The notes beneath the pieces are model-generated. The model did not search any database. It had not been told where the DNA came from and saw only the letters and a list, made by a program, of their open reading frames with translations. Positions 1 to 7,688 of a DNA stretch of 64,000 nt are shown in pieces. The position numbers were made by a program, and so were the translations under genes. Each line of letters starts with the position of its first letter. The stretch's first letter is position 1. Source of the DNA: Pseudodesulfovibrio hydrargyri (lineage in GTDB: Bacteria > Desulfobacterota > Desulfovibrionia > Desulfovibrionales > Desulfovibrionaceae); assembly GCF_001874525.1 (NCBI RefSeq), contig NZ_LKAQ01000004.1, forward strand, positions 1,292,937 through 1,356,936, given 5' to 3'.

Positions 1-647
1 CGGCGACTTCCTTTTTTGCTGGCGCAGAAAAAAGGAAGCAAAAACTGCGCTGTGGTGCGAACGCGGCGGAAGCGGACCCAAGAGCCCGTAGGCGGCTCTC
101 GCTGGCCGGATCGAAGGTCTGCTGCGCAGACGCGATCCGGCCGACGCTTCGCCGCCGGAGACGGGCTCTAGGGGCCGCTTCCGATTACCGCCCTGCGTAA
201 GAGAGGATTGGGTTGTCGCCTATAGCCCGGCGTAAGGCTTGGCAGGAATTCCTTCCTGTGTCCCCTGGAGCGAATCGGATGCTTTGTCCGACAGCGGATT
301 TCTATCGTCATGCACCGAGGCACGCATAACCGAGCCCCACCACCACTCTTTCCTTCACCCAAACGAGCCCTTGATCGGGGGATTAGAAGCTGACGGTGAG
401 GGGCGGCGGCTCTTCGATTCAGAGCGAGCGTAGCGAGCCTTGAATCGGGAGCCGACCCGAATCAGCTTCTTATCCCCCGATCTCCGGGCGGCCGTCCCAC
501 ACTCCAAGGCCCTTTTTCCCGTCTATTTTTTGGGGCCAGCAAAAAAATGGACCCCGCCGGGAGGGCATGGAGCATCGTGCAGGGGCGAAGCCCCGCACAG
601 CGGCTCCCGCGCCGCAGGCGCGTTCTTCTCCTCCTTTTCGCCCAAGG
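1..647. other. Non-coding, hairpin-rich intergenic block
   Basis: I see no credible gene here. The stretch is built of inverted repeats. A perfect 11-bp stem pairs 7-17 with 28-38. A nested imperfect palindrome spans about 67-182: outer arms match at 21 of 23 positions, inner arms are GGCCGGATCG/CGATCCGGCC, and the centre is GTCTGC/GCAGAC. A second nested palindrome spans 373-482 (20 of 21 outer positions, with an inner CGATTCA/TGAATCG pair). Such structures are typical of repeats between convergent or terminal genes; function unknown. Confidence 0.6.
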
Positions 648-1373
648 TCAGGAAGCGGCCGCCTTCCCCCGCTTCCTGACCTTGAGATTCATGAACTCCA
701 CGAACAGGGAGAAGGCCATGGCGAAGTAGATGTAGCCCCGGTCGATGTGCTTGTGCATGCCCTCGGCCATGAGGAAGATGCCGACCAGCAGGAGGAAGGA
801 GAAGGCGAGCATCTGCACCGTGGGGTGGGCGGACACGAACCTGGAGACCGGCCCGGCGAACAGCAGCATCACCGCCACGGCAATGACGATGGCCGCGATC
901 ATGACCGTCAGGTGCTGGGCCATGCCCACGGCGGTGATGACCGAATCCAGCGAGAAGACCATGTCCAGGAGCACGATCTGGACGATGGCTCCCGCGTAGG
1001 AGTGCGCGGCCCGGGCCGCGCCCCCGCCCGTGGGCGGCCCTTCGAGCTTGTCGTGGATTTCGTGGGTGGCCTTGGCCAGCAGGAACAGGCCGCCGGTCAG
1101 CAGGACCACGTCCCGGCCCGAGACCGCATGGCCGAACACGGTGAACAGCGGGGCGGTCAACCCCATGATCGCCGAAATGGCCAGCAGCAGGGCGATGCGG
1201 GTGACCATGGCCAGGCCGATGCCCAGCCGCCGGGCCGTGTCCCGCGAGGCCTCGGGCAGCTTGTTGGTGACCACCACCACGAAGACGATGTTGTCGATGC
1301 CGAGCACGATCTCGAGCCCGGCCAGGGTGACCAGGGCGATGAGGTTTTCCAGGGTCCACAATCCTTCGAACAT
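648..1373 (-). CDS. TerC family integral membrane protein
   Basis: A 241-residue polytopic membrane protein of the TerC/Alx family, whose members are linked to tellurite resistance and metal (manganese) efflux. The N-terminal segment contains the family signature GLEIVLGIDNIVF, and a second acidic membrane motif, LLDMVFSLDSVITA, lies mid-protein. About seven hydrophobic helices are visible, with a hydrophilic Gly-rich loop near residues 108-120. The tail is short and basic (KVRKRGK). Compact TerC proteins without CBS domains have about this length. It is transcribed away from the methyltransferase operon and has no partner gene. A GC-rich inverted repeat (about 645-683) overlaps its stop codon and may act in 3'-end formation. 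Family assignment is firm; the transported ion is not. Confidence 0.85.
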   Translation of the reverse strand: MFEGLWTLENLIALVTLAGLEIVLGIDNIVFVVVVTNKLPEASRDTARRLGIGLAMVTRIALLLAISAIMGLTAPLFTVFGHAVSGRDVVLLTGGLFLLAKATHEIHDKLEGPPTGGGAARAAHSYAGAIVQIVLLDMVFSLDSVITAVGMAQHLTVMIAAIVIAVAVMLLFAGPVSRFVSAHPTVQMLAFSFLLLVGIFLMAEGMHKHIDRGYIYFAMAFSLFVEFMNLKVRKRGKAAAS

Positions 1374-1704
1374 GACGCTCCCTCGGTCGGGGTTACTGTG
1401 GCTTTATTGGTTTGGTTTCCCGGGAGGATAAATCAGGAATTGAAGGCCGCTTCGCGGCGTTTCACTGGTGATTCCGCCTTGATTCGCCCCGTCCTGGGGC
1501 TCACCCCTTCGGGGCGCCGGGAAGCCCGGCGTCCAAATCCGCTGTCCTACGGATTTGTCGGTGGGCAGCACTGGCTTTTAGGCGAGTCCTCGAGCCCTAG
1601 AGATAGCGACAGCAGCGATAGGGCTCGACCCCTTGCATCCCTTTCTTGCGCCTTCGGCGCGTCTCTTTTCAATGGTGACACTATGAGGAATGCCGGGCGT
1701 GAAA
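1374..1704. other. Intergenic region holding dispersed repeat copy A
   Basis: No gene is visible. Most of the interval is the structured repeat at 1445-1660 described separately. The remaining part next to the TerC gene should contain its promoter, but I cannot pick out a confident one. Confidence 0.5.
1445..1660. repeat. Dispersed structured repeat, copy A (long form)
   Basis: This matches 52849-53009 over its whole length except for about 55 nt present only here. Shared landmarks in order are CCGCTTCGCGG, CCTTGATTCGCCCCGTCCTG, CGGATTTGTCGG, a hairpin with stem CGAGCCCTA/TAGGGCTCG (1591-1599 with 1619-1627) around the loop GAGATAGCGACAGCAGCGA, and a final GCGCCTTCGGCGC. The extra segment is itself a set of GC-rich hairpins. 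Both copies lie just beyond the 3' end of a minus-strand gene. Confidence 0.8.
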
Positions 1705-2325
1705 TCAATCGGCCTGGGTTGCTTCGGCCGCGTACAGGCCGACCCAGCCGTCCATGAAGGTCCGTTCCAGCCGCGCGGACAGACCGGCATGGGCCAGGAG
1801 GGGGACCGCGCCGCCGCCCGCCATATACTCCAGGAAGCGGGCGTGGTGGCCGCGCCCGGCCAGCCGCTCCACCAGGCGGATGGCCCGGCCCGTGAGCCAG
1901 GATTGGCCCGGCCCGGTGGGCAGGTAGTCGGCGATAAGGATCGGGCCGCCCGGCCGGACCACGCGGCGCGCCTCGGCCAGGATGGCGCGGGCCGTGTGAA
2001 GCGGCTTTTCGTGCAGGGCGAAGCTGATGGCCGCGCCGTCAAAATCGTCGTCGGGCAGGGGCAGGGCGCTGGCGTCGGCCAGGATGTATTCCGCGCCGGG
2101 CCGCCTGGCGCGGGCCACGGCGAGCATATGCGGCGACAGGTCCGCTCCGGTCACGGCCAGGCCGCGCTCCAACGCCTGCCCGGCCAGCAGGCCGGTGCCG
2201 CAGCACAGGTCCAGGACGGTCCGGGCGGTCCGGGCCAGACGTTCGGCCATGGCTCGATGGATGGGGCGCAGGGGGCGGCCCACAAGCGGATCGTAGAGTC
2301 GTGCGATGCGGCCGTATTCATCCAT
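1705..2325 (-). CDS. Class I SAM-dependent methyltransferase
   Basis: A 206-residue Methyltransf_11/25-type enzyme that would transfer methyl from S-adenosylmethionine to an unidentified small molecule. SAM motif I is LDLCCGTGLL at about residues 38-47. The motif II acidic residue follows in VTGADLSPHML, motif III-like LADASALPLPDDDFD comes next, and the post-motif VVRPGGPILIADY is present. The start follows the upstream solute-binding gene stop by only 3 nt, so the two are probably one transcript. The Tyr/Asp-rich N-terminus (YGRIARLYDPLVG) resembles UbiE-like and related methyltransferases, but nothing in the neighbourhood names the substrate. Confidence 0.8.
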   Translation of the reverse strand: MDEYGRIARLYDPLVGRPLRPIHRAMAERLARTARTVLDLCCGTGLLAGQALERGLAVTGADLSPHMLAVARARRPGAEYILADASALPLPDDDFDGAAISFALHEKPLHTARAILAEARRVVRPGGPILIADYLPTGPGQSWLTGRAIRLVERLAGRGHHARFLEYMAGGGAVPLLAHAGLSARLERTFMDGWVGLYAAEATQAD

Positions 2326-2328
2326 GGA

Positions 2329-3129
2329 TCAGGGCGTGTCGGACTTGAGGATGTGCCGGATGCGCTCCTCGGACAGCCCGTATTTCCTGAATATGGCCGC
2401 CAGTTCGCCGGACGCGGCCATTTCCGCCATGCGTTTGTCGAAGATGTCGCGCAGGCGGTACCCCTCGGCATTGGGGGCGAAGACCGGGACCACGTCCAAG
2501 CTCATGAACCGGGAGAAGCCGAACTCGGTCAGGGGCAGGCCGGTCTCCCGGATGGCATCCTTGAGCATGCTTTCCTCGCCCACGACGTACCGCGCGTGCC
2601 CCCGGTCGAGCATGTGGATGGCCGAGGTCCGGTCGTAGGTGGTCTGCGGCCGGATGGGCACGGGCAGCAGCTGCTGGAAGTCGAAGCCGTACAGGTGGGC
2701 GACCTTCTGGTTCGTCAGGTCCTTGATTCCGGAGAATCCGTCGGCGGCGATATAGGCCACGGACAGGTCGCAGGCGGCGATCACGGACCGTGCGGGAGCG
2801 GCCCGTTTTGTCTCGCCCTTGCTGGACAGGCTGCACTGGATGCGTCCCTCGGCCAAGTCGCCCCGGGCGCGCAGGTAGGGCATGTCCTTGTAGACCAGGT
2901 CGTACCCGGCCGGGGCCAGCGCGGCCCGGAGCACTTCGGTGACGTACCCGGAGTCGTCGGCGCTGACCGCATAGCCTGCCTCCGGCATGCCGAAGACGCA
3001 GACGGGCACCGCGTCCCAGTTGTCCGCAGCCGCGTCGGAAACAGGGGCCGCGCCGGCCGCGGCGAGCCGCGCGGCCAGGAACAGGGCGAACAGGGCGCCG
3101 GTGAATATCCGCAGAGGGTTCATGGGCAT
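2329..3129 (-). CDS. Periplasmic solute-binding protein, family 3 type
   Basis: A 266-residue exported protein. A signal peptide is clear (basic start, hydrophobic FTGALFALFLAARLAAAG). The mature part has the SBP_bac_3 layout: VCVFGMPEAGYAV at the start, YVTEVLRAALAPAGYDLVYKDM with a conserved acidic/aromatic pattern, and the hinge-region DIFDKRMAEMAASGELAAIFRKYGLSEE typical of the domain end. No ABC permease or ATPase is adjacent. It may therefore be an orphan binding protein of the kind found beside sensory proteins in Desulfovibrio rather than a transporter subunit. A second ATG lies 2 codons downstream, so the exact start is uncertain. Confidence 0.78.
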   Translation of the reverse strand: MPMNPLRIFTGALFALFLAARLAAAGAAPVSDAAADNWDAVPVCVFGMPEAGYAVSADDSGYVTEVLRAALAPAGYDLVYKDMPYLRARGDLAEGRIQCSLSSKGETKRAAPARSVIAACDLSVAYIAADGFSGIKDLTNQKVAHLYGFDFQQLLPVPIRPQTTYDRTSAIHMLDRGHARYVVGEESMLKDAIRETGLPLTEFGFSRFMSLDVVPVFAPNAEGYRLRDIFDKRMAEMAASGELAAIFRKYGLSEERIRHILKSDTP

Positions 3130-3251
3130 GATTTATAGCATCCCCGAAGAAGCAAGTCACCCCCTTGTCCGGTGCCGGATCGGACCAAGGCGGGGGGATT
3201 GGACGGCCCTTCGGCAATCATGCTACCCAAGGGAAATCACAGGGGGAAAGC

Positions 3252-3911
3252 ATGAAATTCACCGGGGTCAATCTGCTCGATGAACTGGAACGGCGGGAGA
3301 TGGCGGACCTGCGCGCGGTCTTCCGCGGGCGGTCCGTGGCCAAGGGCGAGGTCGTGTTCCGGCCGGACGGGGCCGAGGACCTGGTCTTCGTGGTGGCCAA
3401 GGGCAGGGTGCGGGTCTACCTGGCCTACGAGGACAAGGAGTTCACCCTGGCCATCCTCAATCCCGGCGACCCCTACTCCACGCACTCCGGGTGCTACATC
3501 CAGGCCCTGGAGGACGGCGAGCTGCTGGTCACGGACGTGCGCTCGGTCAAGCGCTGCATGGCCGAGATTCCGCTCTTCACCCGGACCATGGTCCGCGTCC
3601 TGGGCCACATCCTGCGCAATTCCTTTTCCATCATCGGCGGCCTGGCCTTCAAGGACATCTACAACCGGCTCATGGACTACATCCTGAGCGAGGCGCGGAG
3701 TTCGGGCACGCCCGAGGGCGGCGGCCGGCTGCTCAGCCTGAACCTGACCATCGAGCAGCTCTCCCAGCTTATGGGGGCAACCCGCCAGACCGTGTCGACC
3801 CTGCTCAACGACATGGAGCGGGCCGGGCTGATGGAAAAGCGCGGGCGCGGCGTCTATTTCATCCCCGACCTGGACGCTCTGGCCAAGGCGGCCGGGGATG
3901 ACCCGAAGTGA
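3252..3911 (+). CDS. cooA: CooA-like CO-sensing Crp/Fnr regulator
   Basis: A 219-residue Crp/Fnr-family activator. The effector domain aligns without gaps to Rhodospirillum rubrum CooA around the heme-binding segment: GDPYSTHSGC here (residues 72-81) versus GDMFCMHSGC in R. rubrum. The proximal histidine is kept (His78, equivalent to His77), but the redox-switching Cys75 is Ser76. The C-terminal helix-turn-helix is at about 168-194 (IEQLSQLMGATRQTVSTLL). The start chosen has AGGGGGAA upstream and gives an N-terminus of CooA length, which matters because the CooA N-terminus supplies the CO-displaced ligand. It lies directly before cooS, as in D. vulgaris, and its stop is 1 nt from that of a convergent small gene. 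Assignment combines family knowledge with the operator seen upstream of cooS. Confidence 0.85.
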   Translation: MKFTGVNLLDELERREMADLRAVFRGRSVAKGEVVFRPDGAEDLVFVVAKGRVRVYLAYEDKEFTLAILNPGDPYSTHSGCYIQALEDGELLVTDVRSVKRCMAEIPLFTRTMVRVLGHILRNSFSIIGGLAFKDIYNRLMDYILSEARSSGTPEGGGRLLSLNLTIEQLSQLMGATRQTVSTLLNDMERAGLMEKRGRGVYFIPDLDALAKAAGDDPK

Positions 3912-3912
3912 T

Positions 3913-4158
3913 CTAATCGAACCAGTTGGTTATGCGCTCATAGACCGGCCCGCTGACGACGAGTTCGCCGCCCGCCGGGAAATCTCCTCTCCAGAAGCGG
4001 GCCCTGGTGTTGATCGCCCGGAGAACGTCCCTGGCCTTTTTTTCCGATATGTCGAGCTCGCCCACGATGTCGGCGACCGTGAAGGTGAAGGGGGTGCCGT
4101 CGGAATAGCCTTGCCGCATGAAGTCCAGAGCCCCTTTGATGTCGTGGTGTTTCGCCAT
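3913..4158 (-). CDS. Small winged-helix-like protein of unknown function
   Basis: An 81-residue soluble protein with a good ribosome-binding site (GAGGAG 9 nt before ATG). The middle, TFTVADIVGELDISEKKARDVLRAI, has the spacing of a helix-turn-helix, followed by a beta-rich tail (RARFWRGDFPAGGELVVSG), as in small winged-helix DNA-binding proteins. It is convergent with cooA (1-nt gap) and divergent from cooS across a 422-nt region. That placement makes a role in the CO module possible but unproven. I do not recognise a named family. Confidence 0.55.
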   Translation of the reverse strand: MAKHHDIKGALDFMRQGYSDGTPFTFTVADIVGELDISEKKARDVLRAINTRARFWRGDFPAGGELVVSGPVYERITNWFD

Positions 4159-4580
4159 TGTCTTTCTCTCCTCGGTACGATTTGTAAGGTGATGTCCGTT
4201 CGTCGCGTTTCCCCTGCCGATATTTTTAAACCCAGCCTAAGTCACTTGGGGCAATGTGTCACCTTTGAACTCGCGGATTTCCGCGAATTGATCCGTCCGG
4301 ATCCGTGCGCGTCGCTTTTCGCGTGAACGATTTTCCACATATTCACACCTGGGCGCCCGAATTGGCTCGTTTTCGGCTCGATTTTTAAAAAATCATCCTC
4401 GGAACCCCCTTTTTCGACGTCATTTTTTCACTGAACCCGGGTTTTCCGCCTGTTTTGTCGGACATCCGACATACAGGATCGCGTTGATCTGGTAGGCTAA
4501 AATCCACTATCGGCATCACCAATTGTACGGCCGGGGGGTTGCTTCAATCAGACCCGGCAAAAAGGGATAGGAGGTACATT
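4159..4580. other. Divergent regulatory region upstream of cooS
   Basis: There is no gene in this AT-richer stretch. It contains the CooA operator (4456-4471), a likely -10 element and the cooS leader with AGGAGG at 4569-4574. It must also hold the promoter of the small minus-strand gene ending at 3913. Confidence 0.6.
4456..4471 (+). promoter_or_regulatory. CooA operator of the cooS promoter
   Basis: TGTCGGACATCCGACA is a perfect 7-bp inverted repeat with a 2-bp centre and fits the R. rubrum CooA site TGTCA-N6-CGACA with one change (TGTCG). Its centre (4463.5) is about 41 bp before a start point predicted from the -10-like TAGGCT at 4493-4498. That is the class II activator position used by CooA. 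Confidence 0.75.
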
Positions 4581-6458
4581 TTGGCCAAAGAACCGAGACC
4601 TATTGAAGAACTGTCTATTTGGGACGACGCCAAGGCCATGCTGAAAAAAGCCCGCGCCGAAGGCATCCAGACCGTGCACGACCGGCTGGACCGGCAGACC
4701 CCGCACTGCAAATTCTGCGAGTTGGGCACCACCTGCCGCAACTGTACCATGGGCCCCTGCCGGGTCAGCGAGAAGAACCCGCTCGGTGTGTGCGGGGCCG
4801 ATGCGGACGTCATCGTGGCCCGCAACTTCGGCCGGTTCGTGGCCGGCGGCGCGGCCGGGCACTCGGACCACGGCCGCGACCTCATCGAGGTCCTGGAGGC
4901 CATCGTCGAAGGCGAGACCTCGGACTACAAGATCACCGAGGAGAACAAGCTGCGCGCCATCGCCGGTGAGGTCGGCATCAAGACCGACGGCCGCCCGACC
5001 ATGGATGTGGCCCGCGACGTCATGGAGTGCTTCTTCGCGGACTTCGGCTCGCGCAAGAAGGAGGTCTCCTTCCTGTCGCGCGTGCCAAAGGTGCGCAAGG
5101 ACAAGTGGGCCGGGCTCAAGATGATCCCGCGCGGCGTGGACCGCGAGATCGCGGAGATGATGCACCGCACCCACATGGGCTGCGACAACGACGCGCCCAA
5201 CACCATGATCCACGCGGCCCGCACGGCCCTGGCCGACGGCTGGGGCGGGTCCATGATCGGCACCGAACTGTCCGACGTCATCTTCGGCGTGCCCACGCCC
5301 AAGATGTCCACGGCCAACCTGGGCGTCATCAAGGCCGACAAGGTCAACCTCCTGGTCCACGGGCACAACCCCGTGGTCTCCGAGATGATCCTGGCCGCGG
5401 CCCGCGACCCCGAGCTGCTCGCCCGGGCCAAGGAACTGGGCGCGACCGGCATCAACGTGGCCGGGCTGTGCTGCACCGGCAACGAACTGCTCATGCGCCA
5501 GGGCATCCCCATGGCGGGCAATCACCTGATGACCGAGCTGGCCATCATCACCGGCGCGGTCGAGGCCATCGTGGTCGACTACCAGTGCATCATGCCGTCG
5601 CTGGTTCAGGTCTCCGGCTGCTACCACACCAAGTTCATCGACACCGCAAACAAGGCGCGCTTCTCCGGGGCCATCCACTTCGACTTCCAGCCCAAGACCG
5701 CCATGAAGCAGGCCAGGGAGATCGTGTCCATCGCGGTGGAGGCCTTTGCCCAGCGCGACGCGGGCCGGGTGGACATCCCCTGCGAGCCCGTCGAGATCAT
5801 GACCGGCTTCTCCAACGAGGCGGTCACCGCCGCCCTGGGCGGCTCCCTGGATCCGCTGGTCCAGGCCATCGCCGCGGGCGACATCCGGGGCGCGGTCGGC
5901 ATCGTGGGCTGCAACAACCCCAAGATCAAACAGGATTCCCTGAACGTGAAGCTCGCCGAAGAGCTGATCAAGAAGGACATCCTCGTGCTCGTCACCGGCT
6001 GCGTGACCACGGCCGCGGGCAAGGCCGGACTGCTCGTGCCCGACGCCATCGAAAAGGCCGGGCCGGGCCTGAAAAAGGTCTGCGGAGCCCTCGGCATCCC
6101 GCCGGTCCTGCACTACGGCTCCTGCGTGGACAACGCCCGCATCCTGCAGCTCTGCGCGGCCCTGGCCAACGCCCTGAACGTGGACATCTCGGACCTGCCC
6201 GTGGGCGCCTCCTCGCCCGAATGGTACTCCGAGAAGGCCGCCGCCATCGGCCTCTACGCCGTGGCCTCGGGCATCTACACCCACCTCGGCCATCCGCCGA
6301 ACATCCTCGGCTCGGAAACGGTCACCAACCTGGCCGTGTCCGGACTCGAAGACCTGGTCGGCGCGACCTTCTTCATCGAAGGGGATATGGTCAAGGCGGC
6401 CGACATGTTCGACGAACGCATCAAAACCAAACGCAAGGCCCTCGGCCTGAGCGAGTAG
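4581..6458 (+). CDS. cooS: Ni-Fe carbon monoxide dehydrogenase catalytic subunit
   Basis: A 625-residue monofunctional CODH that oxidises CO to CO2 at a Ni-Fe-S C-cluster. I start it at a TTG preceded by AGGAGG with 6-nt spacing; an upstream in-frame TTG at 4539 has no such site. N-terminal cluster cysteines are Cys43, 46, 52, 55, 60 and 71. The Cys43-X2-Cys46 spacing is that of D. vulgaris CODH, in which the D-cluster is [2Fe-2S], rather than the wider spacing of Carboxydothermus CODH-II. C-cluster ligands are present: His262 (GHNP), Cys298 (GLCC), Cys336 (YQC), Cys444 (GCNN), Cys474 (TGC) and Cys515 (YGSC). No cooF or CO-induced hydrogenase genes adjoin, so the electron acceptor is unknown. 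Confidence 0.95.
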   Translation: MAKEPRPIEELSIWDDAKAMLKKARAEGIQTVHDRLDRQTPHCKFCELGTTCRNCTMGPCRVSEKNPLGVCGADADVIVARNFGRFVAGGAAGHSDHGRDLIEVLEAIVEGETSDYKITEENKLRAIAGEVGIKTDGRPTMDVARDVMECFFADFGSRKKEVSFLSRVPKVRKDKWAGLKMIPRGVDREIAEMMHRTHMGCDNDAPNTMIHAARTALADGWGGSMIGTELSDVIFGVPTPKMSTANLGVIKADKVNLLVHGHNPVVSEMILAAARDPELLARAKELGATGINVAGLCCTGNELLMRQGIPMAGNHLMTELAIITGAVEAIVVDYQCIMPSLVQVSGCYHTKFIDTANKARFSGAIHFDFQPKTAMKQAREIVSIAVEAFAQRDAGRVDIPCEPVEIMTGFSNEAVTAALGGSLDPLVQAIAAGDIRGAVGIVGCNNPKIKQDSLNVKLAEELIKKDILVLVTGCVTTAAGKAGLLVPDAIEKAGPGLKKVCGALGIPPVLHYGSCVDNARILQLCAALANALNVDISDLPVGASSPEWYSEKAAAIGLYAVASGIYTHLGHPPNILGSETVTNLAVSGLEDLVGATFFIEGDMVKAADMFDERIKTKRKALGLSE

Positions 6459-6461
6459 GGG

Positions 6462-6754
6462 ATGCCTCCGGCGGCCAGAGGGGAAACTTTTGAAAAAGTT
6501 TCCCCTCTGGACTCCCCTTCAAAACTTTTTGTATGCGCATCCGCGCGTGCGGAGGGTTGAGGTGGGGGAGTGCCGGGGTTCCCGACTTCTTGCTGCATCG
6601 TCAAGACGAAAGGATTCGTTGCCGCTTCCGTACACCCCTCGTGAAGCGACACAAAAAAGTTTGGAAAGGAGAGGGGATGGGGGGTCCGGGGGAAGGGGAG
6701 AGGGAAACTTTTCCAAAAGTTTCCCTCTCCCCTTCCCCCGGCCGCCGGAGGCAT
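6462..6754. repeat. Inverted-repeat intergenic element between cooS and cooC
   Basis: A 293-bp block bounded by a perfect 15-bp terminal inverted repeat, ATGCCTCCGGCGGCC (6462-6476) and its complement (6740-6754). Inside each end lies a long perfect hairpin: 17-bp arms at 6475-6491/6494-6510 and 27-bp arms at 6686-6712/6715-6741. Both hairpins have the core GGGAAACTTTT. Next to each comes a tract resembling CAAACTTTTTGTGTCGC, in opposite orientations. It therefore looks like two head-to-head copies of one unit. Its right end contains the GGAGG that serves as the cooC ribosome-binding site. Confidence 0.85.
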
Positions 6755-6759
6755 CTTCC

Positions 6760-7563
6760 ATGAAAATAGCGTTTGCGGGCAAGGGTGGCGTGGGCAAGAC
6801 CTCGTTGTGCGCGTGGGTGGCGGACTGGCTGGCCCGCAGCGGCAAAAACGTCTGGCTGGTGGACGCGGACACGGCGTTGTCGCTGGGCCAGGCCTCGGGG
6901 CTGGACGCGGACGCGCTGCCCGAGCCGCTGGTTTTGCGCGGCGACCTGGTGCGCGAGCGAATCCACGAGGGCGGATTTTTGAATCTCAACCCCGAGGTGG
7001 GCGACCTGCCCGAGGAACTGGCCGTGGACGTGCCGCTGGGCGGCGAGCCGCTGCCGGGCGTGGAGCCGGGACGCAAGCGGCTGATCGTCATGGGCGCGGT
7101 GACCAATGCGGGCGGCGGGTGCGCGTGCGACGCCAACGCGTTGTTGAAGGCGCTGCTGGCGCACATCGTCATGGACCGCGACGAGTGGGTCCTGGTGGAC
7201 CTGGAGGCGGGCGTGGAGCATCTGGGACGCGGCACCGTGGCCCACGTGGACGGGCTGGTGGTGGTCTCCGAGCCGTCCATGCGCAGCCTGAGGACCGGAG
7301 CCGAGGTGGGCCGCATGGCCGCCGACCTGGGGCTGGACAACCAGGTGCTGGTGCTCAACCGCTATACGGGCGGTGAGCCGCCGCAGTTGGACGGCCTGCC
7401 CGAATGGCGGATGTCCGTGCCGGTGCTGGACGGACTGGCCGAGCGTCAGATGACGGACGCCTCCGTGCTCGGCCTGCCCGAAAGCGCCCTGCTGGACGGG
7501 CTGGCCCGCGCCCTGCTGGACGGGCTGGCCGCGAGGGAGCGGGGCGAAACGGGCGGCAACTGA
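6760..7563 (+). CDS. cooC: CooC-type nickel-insertion ATPase for CODH
   Basis: A 267-residue MinD/ParA-fold ATPase that matures CODH by delivering nickel to the C-cluster. The deviant Walker A motif GKGGVGKTS is at residues 7-15. The family metal-binding segment GGGCACDANALL supplies the CxC pair at the dimer interface. The Walker B-like segment is LVDLEAG. The ATG is chosen because the protein begins MKIAFAGKGG, as CooC proteins do, with GGAGG 8 nt upstream. It follows cooS but is separated by a 293-bp hairpin element, which may set the ratio of chaperone to enzyme. Length is normal for the family. Confidence 0.92.
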   Translation: MKIAFAGKGGVGKTSLCAWVADWLARSGKNVWLVDADTALSLGQASGLDADALPEPLVLRGDLVRERIHEGGFLNLNPEVGDLPEELAVDVPLGGEPLPGVEPGRKRLIVMGAVTNAGGGCACDANALLKALLAHIVMDRDEWVLVDLEAGVEHLGRGTVAHVDGLVVVSEPSMRSLRTGAEVGRMAADLGLDNQVLVLNRYTGGEPPQLDGLPEWRMSVPVLDGLAERQMTDASVLGLPESALLDGLARALLDGLAARERGETGGN

Positions 7564-7600
7564 TAACTAATACCGTAAGTACTGTATCTTTCCGGTGATT

Positions 7601-7606
7601 TATAAT
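7601..7606 (+). promoter_or_regulatory. Candidate -10 element of the tandem-CZB chemoreceptor
   Basis: TATAAT in the context TTATAATTGCA lies 83 nt before the chemoreceptor start. Near-identical contexts precede the MASE3 kinase and the second chemoreceptor. No TTGACA-like -35 is evident in any of the three, so the sigma factor is unclear. Confidence 0.3.
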
Positions 7607-7688
7607 TGCATCCGTCTATCCAAAAGCGCATTTTCATGCGCAAGGGTAGGGGGTTGCTTGGCAATGACGCGTGTCCGGGAGGTGGCTG

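Noticed and set aside
523..1757. Long open frames on both strands across the TerC gene
   Set aside because: They are GC-rich antisense or shifted shadows, with Ala/Arg/Gly/His-biased composition and no motif. The 648-1373 frame has a clear membrane-protein sequence.
6490..6759. An N-terminal extension of CooC running back into the repeat element
   Set aside because: The extra 90 codons are hairpin repeat with Pro/Ser/Leu/Arg-rich sequence. CooC begins MKIAFAGKGG with GGAGG in front.
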